64,000 nt of DNA, from the NCBI RefSeq assembly GCF_050436995.1, contig NC_134766.1:5022001-5086000 (forward strand), read 5' to 3'. How positions within the stretch are numbered: position 1 is the stretch's first letter; every line of letters starts with the position of its first letter. Below the pieces are notes generated by a model. It was not told the origin of the DNA. It did no database searches and saw nothing but the letters and a program-made list of their open reading frames with translations. Position numbers and translations under genes: made by a program. The DNA comes from Anticarsia gemmatalis (lineage: Eukaryota > Arthropoda > Insecta > Lepidoptera > Erebidae). Of this stretch, positions 20,955 to 32,700 are shown one piece after another.

Positions 20955-21525
20955 ATCTAAGTTCATTTTTTGTAGCCATTGCCACTCACTATTCGGTCAA
21001 CGATCACTGATAGTTTTCTTCGGGACAGAATGGAACCTATAAACCGAGCATCTGAACTTCGAGAGGAATTTAAAACATTTGTGAAAACGTTGAATTATGT
21101 CTTAAATGAAGTTATCTAATGGTAAAAAATCTTATCAAATCCAAGATTCTAAATTGCTCCTTTGAAGCAAATAAGGATCAAAACTCACACAATATGTTTT
21201 AATCACAAAACAATGTAAAACAGCAAACATACAAAGCTCCATCCGTGTATTAACTACGAACGATTTGCGCCGGCTTCCCTGCATCCTATTAAACGGGGCT
21301 CAATTTATCCGCACTTTTTCTTTTTCAAATGCTGTCGACTGGTAATAATGCTGTTAACAGCGGTTCACTGCTCCTACTGAAGATCTACCGAGGATTTAAA
21401 CACTGCTATTTTATTCTTATTATTGTCTGGAATGTTTGAGAAATAGGATTCTTTGAAATGCAGCCGGTATTTAAGTAAATTCCCTTGTTGAACTTTCTTG
21501 AGACTTCTATTGAGCTATATGACTG
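20955..21525. other. AT-rich non-coding DNA
   Basis: No supported gene or repeat boundary. Confidence 0.4.
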
Positions 21526-21528
21526 ATG

Positions 21529-21642
21529 CCCGGTTTCTGGGACACATTTAGCGGTAGTTATCTATTCTAGTCATGTTTATATGTCAGCTCAAACGCTATT
21601 GGATAGATAAACTATCGCTAAATGTACCTTAGAAACTGGGGG
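21529..21642. mobile_element. CCCGGTTTCTG hairpin MITE, copy 3
   Basis: CCCGGTTTCTGGG at the left, AGAAACTGGGGG at the right. The inner arms ACATTTAGCGGTAGTTATC and GATAAACTATCGCTAAATGT pair almost fully, so the single strand can fold along its whole length. Confidence 0.65.
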
Positions 21643-22267
21643 TGAGAGATGCTGGTGACAATTTATGATTAGTGGAAAAGTGTCAGTTGACACAATAAAA
21701 AAATAAATGATGTATTGATTAGATTTTAAAATGCGTTTTATTGTTGGTAACCCCATGTTTAGGTCTCTTCTTTAGGTCTCTTCTTTGTGAATATTGACAG
21801 GCAAGGCTGGTTTCATATTTACTTTATTTCCTGCACCGGCAGTATGAAAAATGTTACGAAAAGTGTCAAAATATAAAGTAATTCTTTTAACAAAAATTCT
21901 CATATCCCCAATACAATAAAGTGATACAGCCTACTTTCCAGTATGAATGGCGTGGAATGGTGTCGGCTGGAGCAGTCGGCGCGTCATTTCCTGCGGTGTC
22001 GCCTGGAAATGGGCCAGCGGGACTATCCAGTTGTTAGCTTGTCCAGTTTTATGTTTGTCGTGGTTTCTACGTTCACACAAAAATAAAGTATAATTTTTAC
22101 GCGGTGTGTTTTCTTCGGATAGAAAGAGAAGAAAATGAGAATAAAGATTGTTAGACAATTCAGATATAAGATACCCTTTAAATCTATAAATGACGTTAGT
22201 AGTTCATCATTTTAAAACCCTTGCTCTTTATACAATGCCAACATTATACGTTAAATTATTACGCAAT

Positions 22268-22330
22268 GTCTTCGGGCTTAAACAACTTTGACACTAGATT
22301 GACCACTAACCATACAAAAAGAAGATTATG
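22268..22330 (+). repeat. SINE tail fragment (GACACTAGATTGACC type)
   Basis: Shares TTCGGGC..TAAACAACTTTG, ACACTAG.TTGACCACTAACC and an AAGAAGA end with pieces at 22781-22846 and 29577-29750. Only the 3' part is present. Confidence 0.55.
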
Positions 22331-22502
22331 CAATTGTATATTTTGATTTTCTGGGCTCCAGGCTTGTAACAGTCATAACTTTGACACTCCAACCATTTCA
22401 ACGCTGACAGTCCAAGAAATACTTCTACAAATACTTTACTCTAATCCCCAAGAACACTGTGGCCTCATTTTGAAGCAAATTAACGTGTTCCTCTGTTTCC
22501 AG

Positions 22503-22536
22503 GTGATATATTCCTGCGAACAACTCGCTCCAGTTG
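22503..22536 (+). other. candidate 34-nt exon
   Basis: Bounded by a strong acceptor (CCTCTGTTTCCAG) and a strong donor (GTTG|GTAAGTAA). One of the three frames is closed by a TGA in its second codon; the others are open. Most simply a leader exon between the 17623 donor and the ATG exon at 27055. Size and signals are suggestive, but AT-rich introns produce such pairs by chance. Confidence 0.35.
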
Positions 22537-22780
22537 GTAAGTAATTTTATAATCACATAGCAACGAGTAGCTGTAAAACATTGTCTCATTACGTCTTTTA
22601 CGAGTTCGCATTAAAATTTCGCACCAGTTACGATTTGTTTGTGAACTTGTATACTGTTTACGAAAACATCAAAGAGTCTAGATTTTTCTAGATGTTTTAA
22701 TTCTTATGACCTGTTTTTGGGGCTATTTGGCACGACTATTTTTATGATTTGATGTTGATGGAGTATCAAAGCCGCGTCAA

Positions 22781-22846
22781 GACCTTCGGGCGGCTTGAAC
22801 AACTTTGACACTAGGTTGACCATTAACCAAACGATAAGAAGATGGA
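22781..22846 (+). repeat. SINE tail fragment (GACACTAGGTTGACC type)
   Basis: CTTCGGGCGGCTTGAAC, AACTTTGACACTAGGTTGACC and the GATAAGAAGA end match the other two copies. The 5S-like head is absent. Confidence 0.55.
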
Positions 22847-22849
22847 GTA

Positions 22850-23940
22850 TCGTCCTCGTATAGATAACGTAGTGTAAAAATATCCATTTACGTTTAGTAA
22901 TTTATATTTTTATTGTTAATTCCATTTTCCAGAAAATATGAATCCTTGAACAAACTTCCAGATGCCTTAATGAATCTCGAAGATTTGCGTGATCGTAGAA
23001 GATTCTAATTAAAATGCATCAAGTCCTCTCCTTATTTCTCCTTCCTTTGACCCCCAGTCCTTCCACAGATTAATGTAACATCCTACATTTTTTAAAGATT
23101 TTTTCTTTTACTTTATATTTTTGCGCGTGTTATAAAGAAACGATTTACGTAATGGAATAAAAATATGAAAATCATTATCAAGTATAAGTATGCCTGAATG
23201 AATTCTGCTTTTCGCACACAGATCACATCAACAAATATATTTTTTTAAAGAGAGTCAGAATTTTAAGAGAGAAGTCTCCTTTGTGTTTGTCGAAATAAAA
23301 CGATTCTGTATAACGTAATCACTGATCAGTGCTAAAAACGTGGTATTCCTTCATACGCATACAGATTACTAATCATATCGTGTGCCAGACAAAATGCGAG
23401 CAAATCAACACATATCATCTTCCTCTTTGATACTTTTTACTTTTAATGCACAAGAATATCTGACAAGAGTTGGTTCGTGTATAAAATACGTGCCCTAATT
23501 TATGTGGACTACTATCTGTGGACACAAATATTTTTATACTGGATATAAATCAAATATTGCATTGATAATAATAGCATGGTTCCCATCCAATGCGCGCCAA
23601 ATCTCTTATCTCAAGTAACCTGCACAAAATTGTTAACTGAGATTCTTTACTTTCGTGTGCTTTCGTAGATATGATTCACATGTTTTCACAAAGCCAAAAA
23701 GTGTTTCATAATTCATATCAATGTTCTGTTTTCAATTACAATTCCGTGTTGCATCTCAAAGTTGCGAGTGTTGCCATATAGAACAGTATACTGCGGTATT
23801 CCGCAACCCTTGTTTTTGCGTTTGTCTACGAAGCCGTACTCGTAGTAATTAGGCGCCGCCCTGCTGACCCACAAAAAGACGACGCTTGAACACGTACGAG
23901 CTAGATTGAGGACTGTTGTTCTTATTTCTACGAATTAGAT
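22850..23940. other. non-coding DNA, no feature seen
   Basis: Mixed AT-rich sequence without supported frames or repeat ends. Confidence 0.4.
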
Positions 23941-23947
23941 TTAGCTA

Positions 23948-24338
23948 AAGGTGAGTATAGACTACAACATTTACTTGTAACAGAACAACGAGCCGCTCTA
24001 TGATATGTTCTAGTGTATCATCCTCTTACGAACTAAACGTCGAGCACGCAGGCCTCTTGTTACAAACCAACGAGCATATTGGTGTAACATTTCGTCGAGC
24101 GTATTGGTGTAACATTTCGTCGAGCCACGAGTGCGGGCGATGCGCGGTTGCGGGGTGACGCGGAGGGAGAGGGACGAAAGACGCACGCGGTCCGCAACAC
24201 AACGCCGAGCATTCGCAGAAACGTTACATTACATGGAAATGCTTTGGAAACTGAGCTTTTGCCTGTATTGTATCATTCGTAAGAACGTTACATTACACAG
24301 AAATGCTCCAGAAAATGTTGTAGTCTATACTCACCCTT
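23948..24338. mobile_element. 391-bp element with GGTGAGTATAGACTACAACATT inverted ends
   Basis: The left end (23948-23971) and right end (24314-24338) are inverted repeats of 24-25 bp, differing by one extra base. Inside are a tandem pair of GTATTGGTGTAACATTTCG-type units (24073-24121) and two copies of AACGTTACATTACA, partly inverse to them. GC-rich centre (about 24125-24205). No transposase frame. A partial TTAGATT repeat flanks both sides, but no clean target duplication. Confidence 0.6.
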
Positions 24339-24339
24339 A

Positions 24340-25395
24340 GATTGCTTTTTGGAAGGAAAAAATGGAAGGATGTTTTGCGAATTAAGGTTTTTTATTACAC
24401 GATCTTTCGAGGCTGTTATTTTTAGATCTAGCACACAGGTATGGTATATGGTACATATGCCTCGACTTTAATTAATTTGGAAATTAATAGTCCCCCCGGC
24501 CTGAGCTAGAGGCTAATCTTATAAAAAATCTCTAACCTTTGACTCGGAAAGATGGATTTTTGTTAAAACCATAACCGTTTTTTAATTCCAAATCGATTTA
24601 CTAATCGATTATGACGATTACGCACAGCTGATGTTCGAGTATCGGACATAAGTCACGCGGTTCTTTGTATTCGCATTGTAATCGATTAGTCACTGATCGG
24701 ATGCGCTCGGATTAGCGCGCGAAACAATGACACTGCGTATACTATTGTATATTGCTGATATTTGTACGTTTGTTTGCCCAAGCAGTAACAACAAAGATAT
24801 GGGATATTTTGGTAGGTACTTATATGGAAAATAAATTTGGGCAGATAAGAATAGGTTAATCTGGTTTATAAGGAGTTGAATAAATAACTATCATTAGAAA
24901 AAATCTTAAAATGTGACCTAATATTGTGACAAAAGTATATTAATAGAGAACTTTATTTATTAACCTTAACGCAAGCAGATTCAGGGGTGTAAGTTAGCTC
25001 TTAATTGTATAGTAATCATCACTCTGTCATTTAGATTGCTATAATAAACAAAATAATGCGGACATTATGGCAACATTTTAATGAGCAATAAATGATATAT
25101 TTTTATGTTGGTAACACCGGCTGTGTGTATCATTAGTGAGACTGAAATATGAGTCACGTACAGTAATTATTTTTAAAATAATGAATACATATTCTGTACA
25201 AAACATTTTAGCCGTAATTTAGGTGAAGCTTTCCATGAAAAAGGGAAATGTTATGTTAAGTTTTACATGGTATAAAGATATAAATAAATACCTGTAGTAA
25301 GTATGTACCTATGCTCTACCTGGAATGTTATTTCGTGTTAGCTTCTGCACGTAATGTATGTATGTTAATACGGGTTATAAAAATAGTTTAACTAA
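24340..25395. other. non-coding DNA, no feature seen
   Basis: AT-rich, with an AATCGATT-bearing stretch near 24580-24690. No supported gene or bounded repeat. Confidence 0.4.
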
Positions 25396-25400
25396 TAAAA

Positions 25401-25520
25401 TAAACGTGTAAGCTCTGATTAGGTTATACAGTGTTTTGTCTTTTTCACTCATATACAGTTTTAAAATTGATTGAAAGTGACAGAACACTGTATAACTAAT
25501 CTGATCTTACGCGACGTTTA
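25401..25520. mobile_element. hairpin MITE family TAAACG, copy A
   Basis: 120 bp: left arm TAAACGTGTAAG.TCTGATTAG then TTATACAGTGTTTTGTC; the right arm is its near-complement ending CGACGTTTA. About 45 bp of each half pairs. Best-preserved of three copies in the window. Confidence 0.65.
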
Positions 25521-25756
25521 ATAGTAAAACAGTTAAAATATACCAGCAAAATCTATTCATACATCGTTTCAAACTTTCGCATTCATTATATTACCCAGTA
25601 GAAAAAAATAAATGATTTCTTTTAAATTCATGTCGTTCTTCCCAGTACGGGGTAGACAGTAAGCTTATAAAGTTACAAGATGCCACGTTAAGACAATATT
25701 ATGAAGGTACTTATATAAAGTAGTGACAATAGGTCAACCCATCGCCAGTCTAATGT

Positions 25757-25870
25757 CCGGTTTCTGAAGCACATTTAGCGGTAGTTTAACTATTCAAACT
25801 GTTATTTTTATATGAGCATAACGCTATTGAATAGATAAACTACCGCTAAATGTACTTCAGAAACCGGGGG
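25757..25870. mobile_element. CCCGGTTTCTG hairpin MITE, copy 4
   Basis: Left TCCGGTTTCTGAAGCACATT, right TACTTCAGAAACCGGGGG; inner arms TAGCGGTAGTTTA and its complement. Most regular of the four copies; pairs nearly end to end around ATGAG/TTTTTAT centre. Confidence 0.65.
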
Positions 25871-26831
25871 TAGGACTCTCAATCCCTTAATTGCCTTTTT
25901 GCTAGGAAGAGAAACAGTTGGAACCTTCTATGTGAATAAACTAAGAGTAATATCCTTATAACTAAACTTTTTATAAAATACGCTAGAGATATTTATTGCC
26001 GCCAATTACGCCGATCAACATTATTAAAGCAAGTTTCTCAACAAAACGTCCGAAATAGTATACTCTTGAACTCTAATCAGGTTAATAAGTCTAAAATGAA
26101 TCATGACGCGCCACTATACGGTTCATTGCGAACATTGTACAGGTCAACGGTAGATCAAATTATCTGCTACCGACCGTTTAGTCATCGATTCTACCTAACT
26201 ATAAATAATGGATATGTAAACTCTGTAATTTGTAGGGAATTATCTACGAAACTAAACTACTGAACCTATTTTAAGGCCAATAGAAAATACTACAGCTAGC
26301 TGATTTCGTTAAACTATCTTTGTTAAAATTAAAATAAAAAAAAAACAGAAGTAAGTATATTCTGTAAGTTAAGAAATTAACACATTTACAATAAATTATT
26401 GAATCTATCACCAGGTTGGCAAGGGGCTCATGGTCTTATAAGAAGAAAAAGAAATAGCCACTCTTTCCAAACGCTAATTACCTACATCGATTTAATCAGG
26501 TGTGATATGTTTATCATTTCCACACGGAAGAACTTGCAGTCAAACCTAATATAAACAGTCTTAGTACACGTCACGCCACTGTATCAGACCATCGACAAGA
26601 TAACAATAGCTTACGTTACATGAACAATCTCACACGGTCCACTGACCACAGACTGGCTAAGGTAAATGCCTTATTCTGCCTCGCTAGCAGATCGCTTATC
26701 GTACTTAGTTGAAAATCTGCACAGGTGGTTGCTCCTGTATCCTTAAGATAACATCTTAATTGCCCTTTATGACTTTCTGATCGAGATGCGATGATTTAAT
26801 GTGAAAATAATTTTATAAACTGTCGTACCAA

Positions 26832-26931
26832 TAAACGAGTAAGCTATGATTAATATAGCGTTTTGTCTTTTTCAAAATTGATTGGAAGTGACAAAACATA
26901 GTATAACTACTCAGAGCTTGCACTGTGTTTA
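26832..26931. mobile_element. hairpin MITE family TAAACG, copy B
   Basis: 100 bp with TAAACGAGTAAGCT at the left and AGAGCTTGCACTGTGTTTA at the right; core GTTTTGTCTTTTTC and GTGACAAAAC as in copy A. Slightly shorter centre. Confidence 0.6.
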
Positions 26932-27054
26932 TAGGTTTGATAATATTATGAATTAATTTTCTAAAGTAACTAAGCGTTTATAGGAAGCTGTTTAGATTTC
27001 TATTCGGGTTGTATTATTTTGTTTAGTTTGTAACTTTTTCTCTACCGTCTGCAG

Positions 27055-27145
27055 CAATATTTAAATGGAGCGATATAGTTCCGGCAAATATTTTTTCAAG
27101 TCTGGTTTGGACGTTCTAGATTATAGTCCTTTACAATATGAAAAA
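27055..27145 (+). CDS. first coding exon of an unidentified gene (MERYSSGKYFF...)
   Basis: An exon with a strong acceptor (long pyrimidine run, CTGCAG) and a strong donor (GAAAAA|GTAAGTATG). The ATG at 27065 is preceded directly by an in-frame TAA (27062-27064), so it is the likely start; 27 codons follow, ending in phase 0. The peptide starts MERYSSGKYFF, continues with KSGLDVLDYSP and ends LQYEK. It has normal composition, no signal peptide and no domain I recognise. The 5' part of the exon is untranslated, which implies upstream leader exons (candidates at 17623 and 22503). Downstream exons were not found in the window. Function unknown. Confidence 0.5.
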
Positions 27146-27573
27146 GTAAGTATGAATAATTTTACATAGCCCTTAATATTGCATAGTTGCTAGACTACTA
27201 CCTAAGTGTATAAGTAACTTCCTCTAAGTTATTATAAACAGTATAAATTACTATGTTATTGATTCATAGTAAAAGTCAGGTGCGTATTCGTAATGGCGGC
27301 CTTCCATTTATGGTTTTAGTTAGAAAAACTAGTTAACTAAAGACCTTTTGTAGGTCATACATTCACACCTAGCTGTGACGTGATATTAATCACTTTTATT
27401 GTACATGTTTTTATGATAAACACCTATTTCTAGTGTAGTACAATTATGTAAAAATTGCCCCGGTTCTTGGGAATTATGCCGTGTATAGAATTATATGCTA
27501 GTCACGAGGAGACCACCTTAGTTGGAACATAGGCAATACAACATTAAAAAAAATATTTATTTTACAAAGTGCT

Positions 27574-27873
27574 TTATTTTTGTAGACAATGTGCATTACG
27601 CCAAAAAAGAGAGGAACATAATCCCCAAAAGGTTCGAACATCAAATCCAATCCAAAAAAACATCCTGCTAAATTCTGGACACGAATCCGCAACGCTCATT
27701 TCGGAAATAGGTTTCAGCACTGAAACTTTGATATTCCCGTACTTACCTATGCCAATCTTTGACCAATATTTGTAACCATTTATAAATGCTGAATAGAAAA
27801 AGCTTGCTTCAACGGCTTTAAATCCTACGAGCGTAGGTATTATAAGAACTATGTTGATGACTGCATATAACAT
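27574..27873 (-). CDS. hypothetical small protein, 99 residues
   Basis: Single-exon frame with a hydrophobic N-terminus (MLYAVINIVLIIPTLVGF), so possibly secreted or membrane-bound, and 5 cysteines or more across the rest. AATAAA overlaps the stop (27573-27578) and another follows at 27556-27561. Against it: a good GTAAGTACG donor lies inside the frame, there is no family match that I know, and AT-rich DNA gives such frames by chance. Confidence 0.2.
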   Translation of the reverse strand: MLYAVINIVLIIPTLVGFKAVEASFFYSAFINGYKYWSKIGIGKYGNIKVSVLKPISEMSVADSCPEFSRMFFWIGFDVRTFWGLCSSLFWRNAHCLQK

Positions 27874-27879
27874 AACAAA

Positions 27880-29570
27880 GAAAATATTACTATAGAAATG
27901 ACTTCATGATATACTACTAACCATTAAATTAATGGGAAGAATAAACGATATATTAACGGAATATAGGTACAGTAGCAGTACCGGTGACCTCACTAATAAC
28001 GATGTAATTAACTATAATGAGTTCAATAACAGTACTGCTTTACAATGGATTCGCACGGCTCTTCAACGGTGTTATTGCATTAGATTTGTGAAGAGGTTAT
28101 GTTTTCATGTGTGTAAGACCGTAATATCTTGGAAGTGATGGTGGGATTAAACTCGCGAAGACTGTTACTTTTAATGAAGAATTACTGTCTAAAGGCTAGT
28201 TTATTCATAAAAAAAACAGCCTAAGTATAGGGGTAACGTAAAATGTCAGCCTTTGTATCTTCCCACGAATTTAAATGAATGTCAAATAGAAGTTAATGGC
28301 TTTAGCTGTTTACTTTAGATATTTAAGAAGAAACCACCCCTAAAATTCAGCGAGAACGGTCCTGGCTCAGGTGTTGATAGGATGTGGGTTTATAGTATAT
28401 GTCTGCCTGAAATCTTCTCGGTGTCTCTTTTGTCTGATGAAGGAGACTAATCTTTGTTAACATTTTTTGATCTCTTGCTAGATATTATTTGGCACCTAGA
28501 TCAGTGTTATAATAGTAATATCACGAGAACTTAAATAGTAGGCGACTGTGAAATAAACTAACTGATGTTTGTAAAAGATTTTCTAATTCTTTATTCATTT
28601 ACATTTTAACATCTAGGCACAAACAGTTTAAGATTTTCATATTGAATATCTCCTGTGCATTTTCAAACCTGCGTCAGACCTTCATTATTTCTCCGTCAAA
28701 TCAAATAGATTATGACATTCTTGGGACGTCTCATATATTTTGGTTTCTGCCTACTCCCTGAATGGTCCGTTCGCTTCACACGACGCCCGGGGGACGAGTT
28801 GACGATATTCATTTTTGTCTCAAATTATAAGAGCTGAATATTTTTTATCTATAGTCATATTTTTAACCGTATTTTTTTCTGAAGAATTTCGCTATTTTAA
28901 GATTTTATGACAGATTCAGAATTCTGTGGAGATTATTGTAAAACAAACTGTTATTGAAAACTATATTGTTCACGCAGAAATTACTTTGGAAAATAAGTGA
29001 GGTCTGAAAAAATTACGTTTAATTATTATTTTAATTTCGAAAGAAAGTAAATAGAAAATCACTAGTTATTCACTAGTTATTTATAAATGAAACCTTAAAC
29101 TAGATAAAACTCTGTGGAAATCAGGTTATTTTCCTGGAATTTTAGAACTAAAGACTAGACAAGTAAAATTTACCTACTTTTATTGTTCACCCTGATTATG
29201 AGTGACGTAGCTAACATAATTACATTTTCCTTGTCGCTAGTCATTTACATATTATAAGCGGAAGAGGTTAGCTGAGGGTGTAAAAAGATGGATGATGGCA
29301 GTTACAGCGCCTTGGTGAATGTCCCAGCTGCTGAAAATATGTAGCACTTGCTTGAAATTACAGCTGATGAAATATTTCCTTGTAGAGTTACCAAATTACA
29401 CTGTGGATGTGTTTTGTAGTACTGGTTAGTACTTGTGTGGGAAAGGTTTATAGGCATTTAGTGGAAAACAAGATTTATTTTTAATAGGCATAGGAATTTG
29501 GTTAATGATTACGCTAGAGTCTAGTTTAAATTTAATGCAGAAAGTTTACGTTTCGGAGTAGTAGCCATTT
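27880..29570. other. non-coding DNA, no feature seen
   Basis: AT-rich. A 68-codon plus-strand frame at 27932-28138 has no recognisable content. Nothing else supported. Confidence 0.4.
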
Positions 29571-29576
29571 AAACCC

Positions 29577-29750
29577 TTGGCGCGGTCATTCTATAGATAG
29601 GTTTTTGAATTCGCGTCTTCACTCTTCGGAGGGCACGTAAAAAGTCGGTTTCGGTAGTTGTTTACGGAGACAGTCGTTATGACATGTCAAAAACTTTTCG
29701 GGCGGCTTTAACAACTTTGACACTAGGTTGACCACGAACCATACGATAGA
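29577..29750 (+). repeat. 5S-rRNA-headed SINE, partial head plus full tail (type 1)
   Basis: The partial head GGCGCGGTCATTCTATAGAT recalls the 5S intermediate element region; then CTTCGGAGGGCACGTAA, and the tail TTCGGGCGGC, AACTTTGACACTAGGTTGACC, ACCATACGATA, then A-rich. The first part of the 5S-like head is missing. Confidence 0.5.
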
Positions 29751-29759
29751 ATTAAAAAA

Positions 29760-32700
29760 AAACTGTTTTGTAACATATTTTTATTTTATTTAACGAATAT
29801 TCAGAATGATAACTGCTTATACAATCTTTGTATTGTAGCGGCCTAAGTGGTTATCAAAACCAAAATAAACTTCCCAACTTCCCAAACTCAAACTTCACAC
29901 CGGTCCAAAACAAACACGAACTTCTGTCCGTTCCCTTATAAAAAGTAATCCATCATGTTCCCAGGCTAATGTAAATATTTGTGAAGAAATTTTCTATCAA
30001 AAGATAAAGTGCGGGCGCATGGGCCCTGGCTAATCTGTTCACTTATCATAATAACGTAATGGGCAACAGCTGACGACCGTTATCGGGCTAACAACACAAT
30101 AACAGGGCTTTTTAATTACACGACACGATCTGGGGACCGAAGTACTTGTTTGGGATAAGTGTTCGTGTACATTTTTAGCTTTTAATTAGTCTTTAAAGGC
30201 TGAAAAAATACTATCTTGTTCATAAGGCACCGATACAAGATTTACTATATTAGATTCACCATTCTATTATCCCTGTATTATGGATGTTGTATGACTTATT
30301 TATCCTCTTAAAATCAATCCGGATTGTTGGTTTATTATTGCCTTTTAGAGTTACAAATTAAATTGTAGATGTGTGTTTCTAATGATTGCTTACTGCTTGT
30401 TTAGGAAAGCTTCATAGAAATGAGTTAACTGTGAACACTGCTTGTTTGGGAAAGATTCATAGAAATCTATTAACTGTGAACTTGAAATAAATGGACAGCT
30501 GCAGTTGCATCAGCTTGCGGAATTGTAAAATTTCTGTATCTGATTTTGCAATCATGCGGGAGCTCTACAAACAGACACAACTATCTTTATTCCTGATTAC
30601 TAAGCTACTTTAACTTTCGGTACATTCTAAGCAGCTATTCAACATTGTCCGGTGTCTTAGCCCCCAAGCTCAAAGGGTCTCAGAATCTGATCAACATTTT
30701 TTTTATTTGGGTCTAAGAGTTTAAATGTAGTGGATCCTAATTTTTTTTTAAGCACCAGTGCCCCACACTACCTAGTAACTCTTTCTAAATCCTACTGTTA
30801 CTTACCAAAACAGGTAAACTCGCAACACACTTCAATCGTGTCGTCCCATGTAAATACCTCCTCATTTAAACATTTCGATGTAAATGCATAGCGGTTAAAA
30901 GGAAATAAAGCTTAATTACCCAGTGTTAGAGTGCACAATGCAATGTTAAAGTTAATGGGGTAAAGGCATCTCCCATCTGTGCAATCCGAGTTATGATTAC
31001 ATGTGAGAAATTTTAATTTAGATTCGAGTAACTTTTTGTTTGCGTTCTTGAGGTAATTTGTTTTATGTGTTATGTATTTTTCCAGAAAGACTAATCTATC
31101 ATCACTATTATTAACTACATACTTTATAACACACTTAACACAGTCCCATGAAAAGACTGTGTTTTTTCGCGATAAATTTAGTAATTACTGAATAGAGTTT
31201 CGTGCAGTTTTCACTAATGAAGTGATTATTGACTTTATTAATGTATGATGTAATATAGTTAAAATATGATCATATTTCGGGGAGAAGTAAATAAAAATAA
31301 TTAAATATTGTGATTGGGCTCAAAGTTTTGGTGAAATAACGCCTACTGGGCTGGGTCCGCTACTTTTAATTTAGTTTGATGATGTATTTTTGTAAAGATA
31401 CATCATAAAGTATGTTTTTCTAACTGTGAATATGGTTAGGTTTTCCTGAACTGAATAGGTACTTCATTTGCAGAAATACAACTTTGTTATTGCATTCCTT
31501 AGTTTAGTTTCCTTATTTACTTGTATTCTGTACCTAGGCACTGGAGTATAGTTCCTGGTTGTACTGACAGGAATTAAAGCAAAGTTTAAGCTTATATTAC
31601 TGTAAGTTCGACCTATAGATATGATTGGTTAGCGAATCGAAAGGACACCGTCGTTGTTACGTTTCCGTCACCCGCACGTTGCACACGATAATTCTTGCAC
31701 TTATTCTGCTCTTTTTGCATACTAGCTTGTTGCTATATTTAGAAAACGGATATTAATTGGAGCATCGTCATCATACATAGCTTTTCTCTATCTATTGCAA
31801 GACAAAAGCCTCCCCCTTTTAACGCCACGCAGACATCTTTGATTTGATTTGTCATTATCGAATTAGTAAACACGTTCCAATTTTTTTCTTATTCCTGGAG
31901 GAATAGGAAACCTTTGTACTCAATCTCTGATTCTAATGTTTTTCTCATATTTCGCTATGAATGCACCTTTACACCTAGTTTAGTCTAACATTCCCACGGC
32001 ACCAAACTACCGAGCGGAACGGTTTCTTTTAAACCAGCGATTCTTTGTCGTACGGTTCACAATTCGCAATCGCGTCGCGGTTAACGCTTTCCCGGAATTT
32101 TGTACATACAAACAAAGATGGAGGACTCATGTTTGTTAAATAATGCGTGTGGGATTCTATGTTTTATAATTTGATGTGCTATTTTTAAAATGGTATAAAT
32201 CTTAGGGCTTTGTTTAGAGATGTGCCCTTTTAGAAATGGCGTGTTTTATAGAGGAAGAGACTGATTTAATTCCTATATTGGTATGGTTTTTTCCTAGTGT
32301 CATTGTTCTTGAAACTATAAATATAATGTTGTTTTTCAGTTCACGCGTAAAAGAGAATTAAAATAGCAAAGTGTTATGTATTACTGTCAATATCGTCCAG
32401 CTACATTTTGAAGCTTATACCTACTACGATTTAGCTTATACCGACAATTTATTTCTACTTTTCCAAGATTTTGACAGGAGATATGTTTAAAAAATATCTG
32501 TTTGAAAAAGTGCCTGTAAAAGTTATTTCCATTATTTCATTAGGAAACTATCTTTTATAAAAAAAACTAGATGGAAGAAGATATAAATCTTATTAACACT
32601 AACCAAATTATCTAGTCTAGGTAATTAATCAAAACAGGGAATAATAGTCTGTTGAGATTGGCCGTCGTCTCCATAATAAACGATCTGGTGGAACATTACC

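Noticed and set aside
24131..24340. 69-codon Arg-rich frame
   Set aside because: Lies within the inverted-repeat element, reads into its right end, and matches nothing known.
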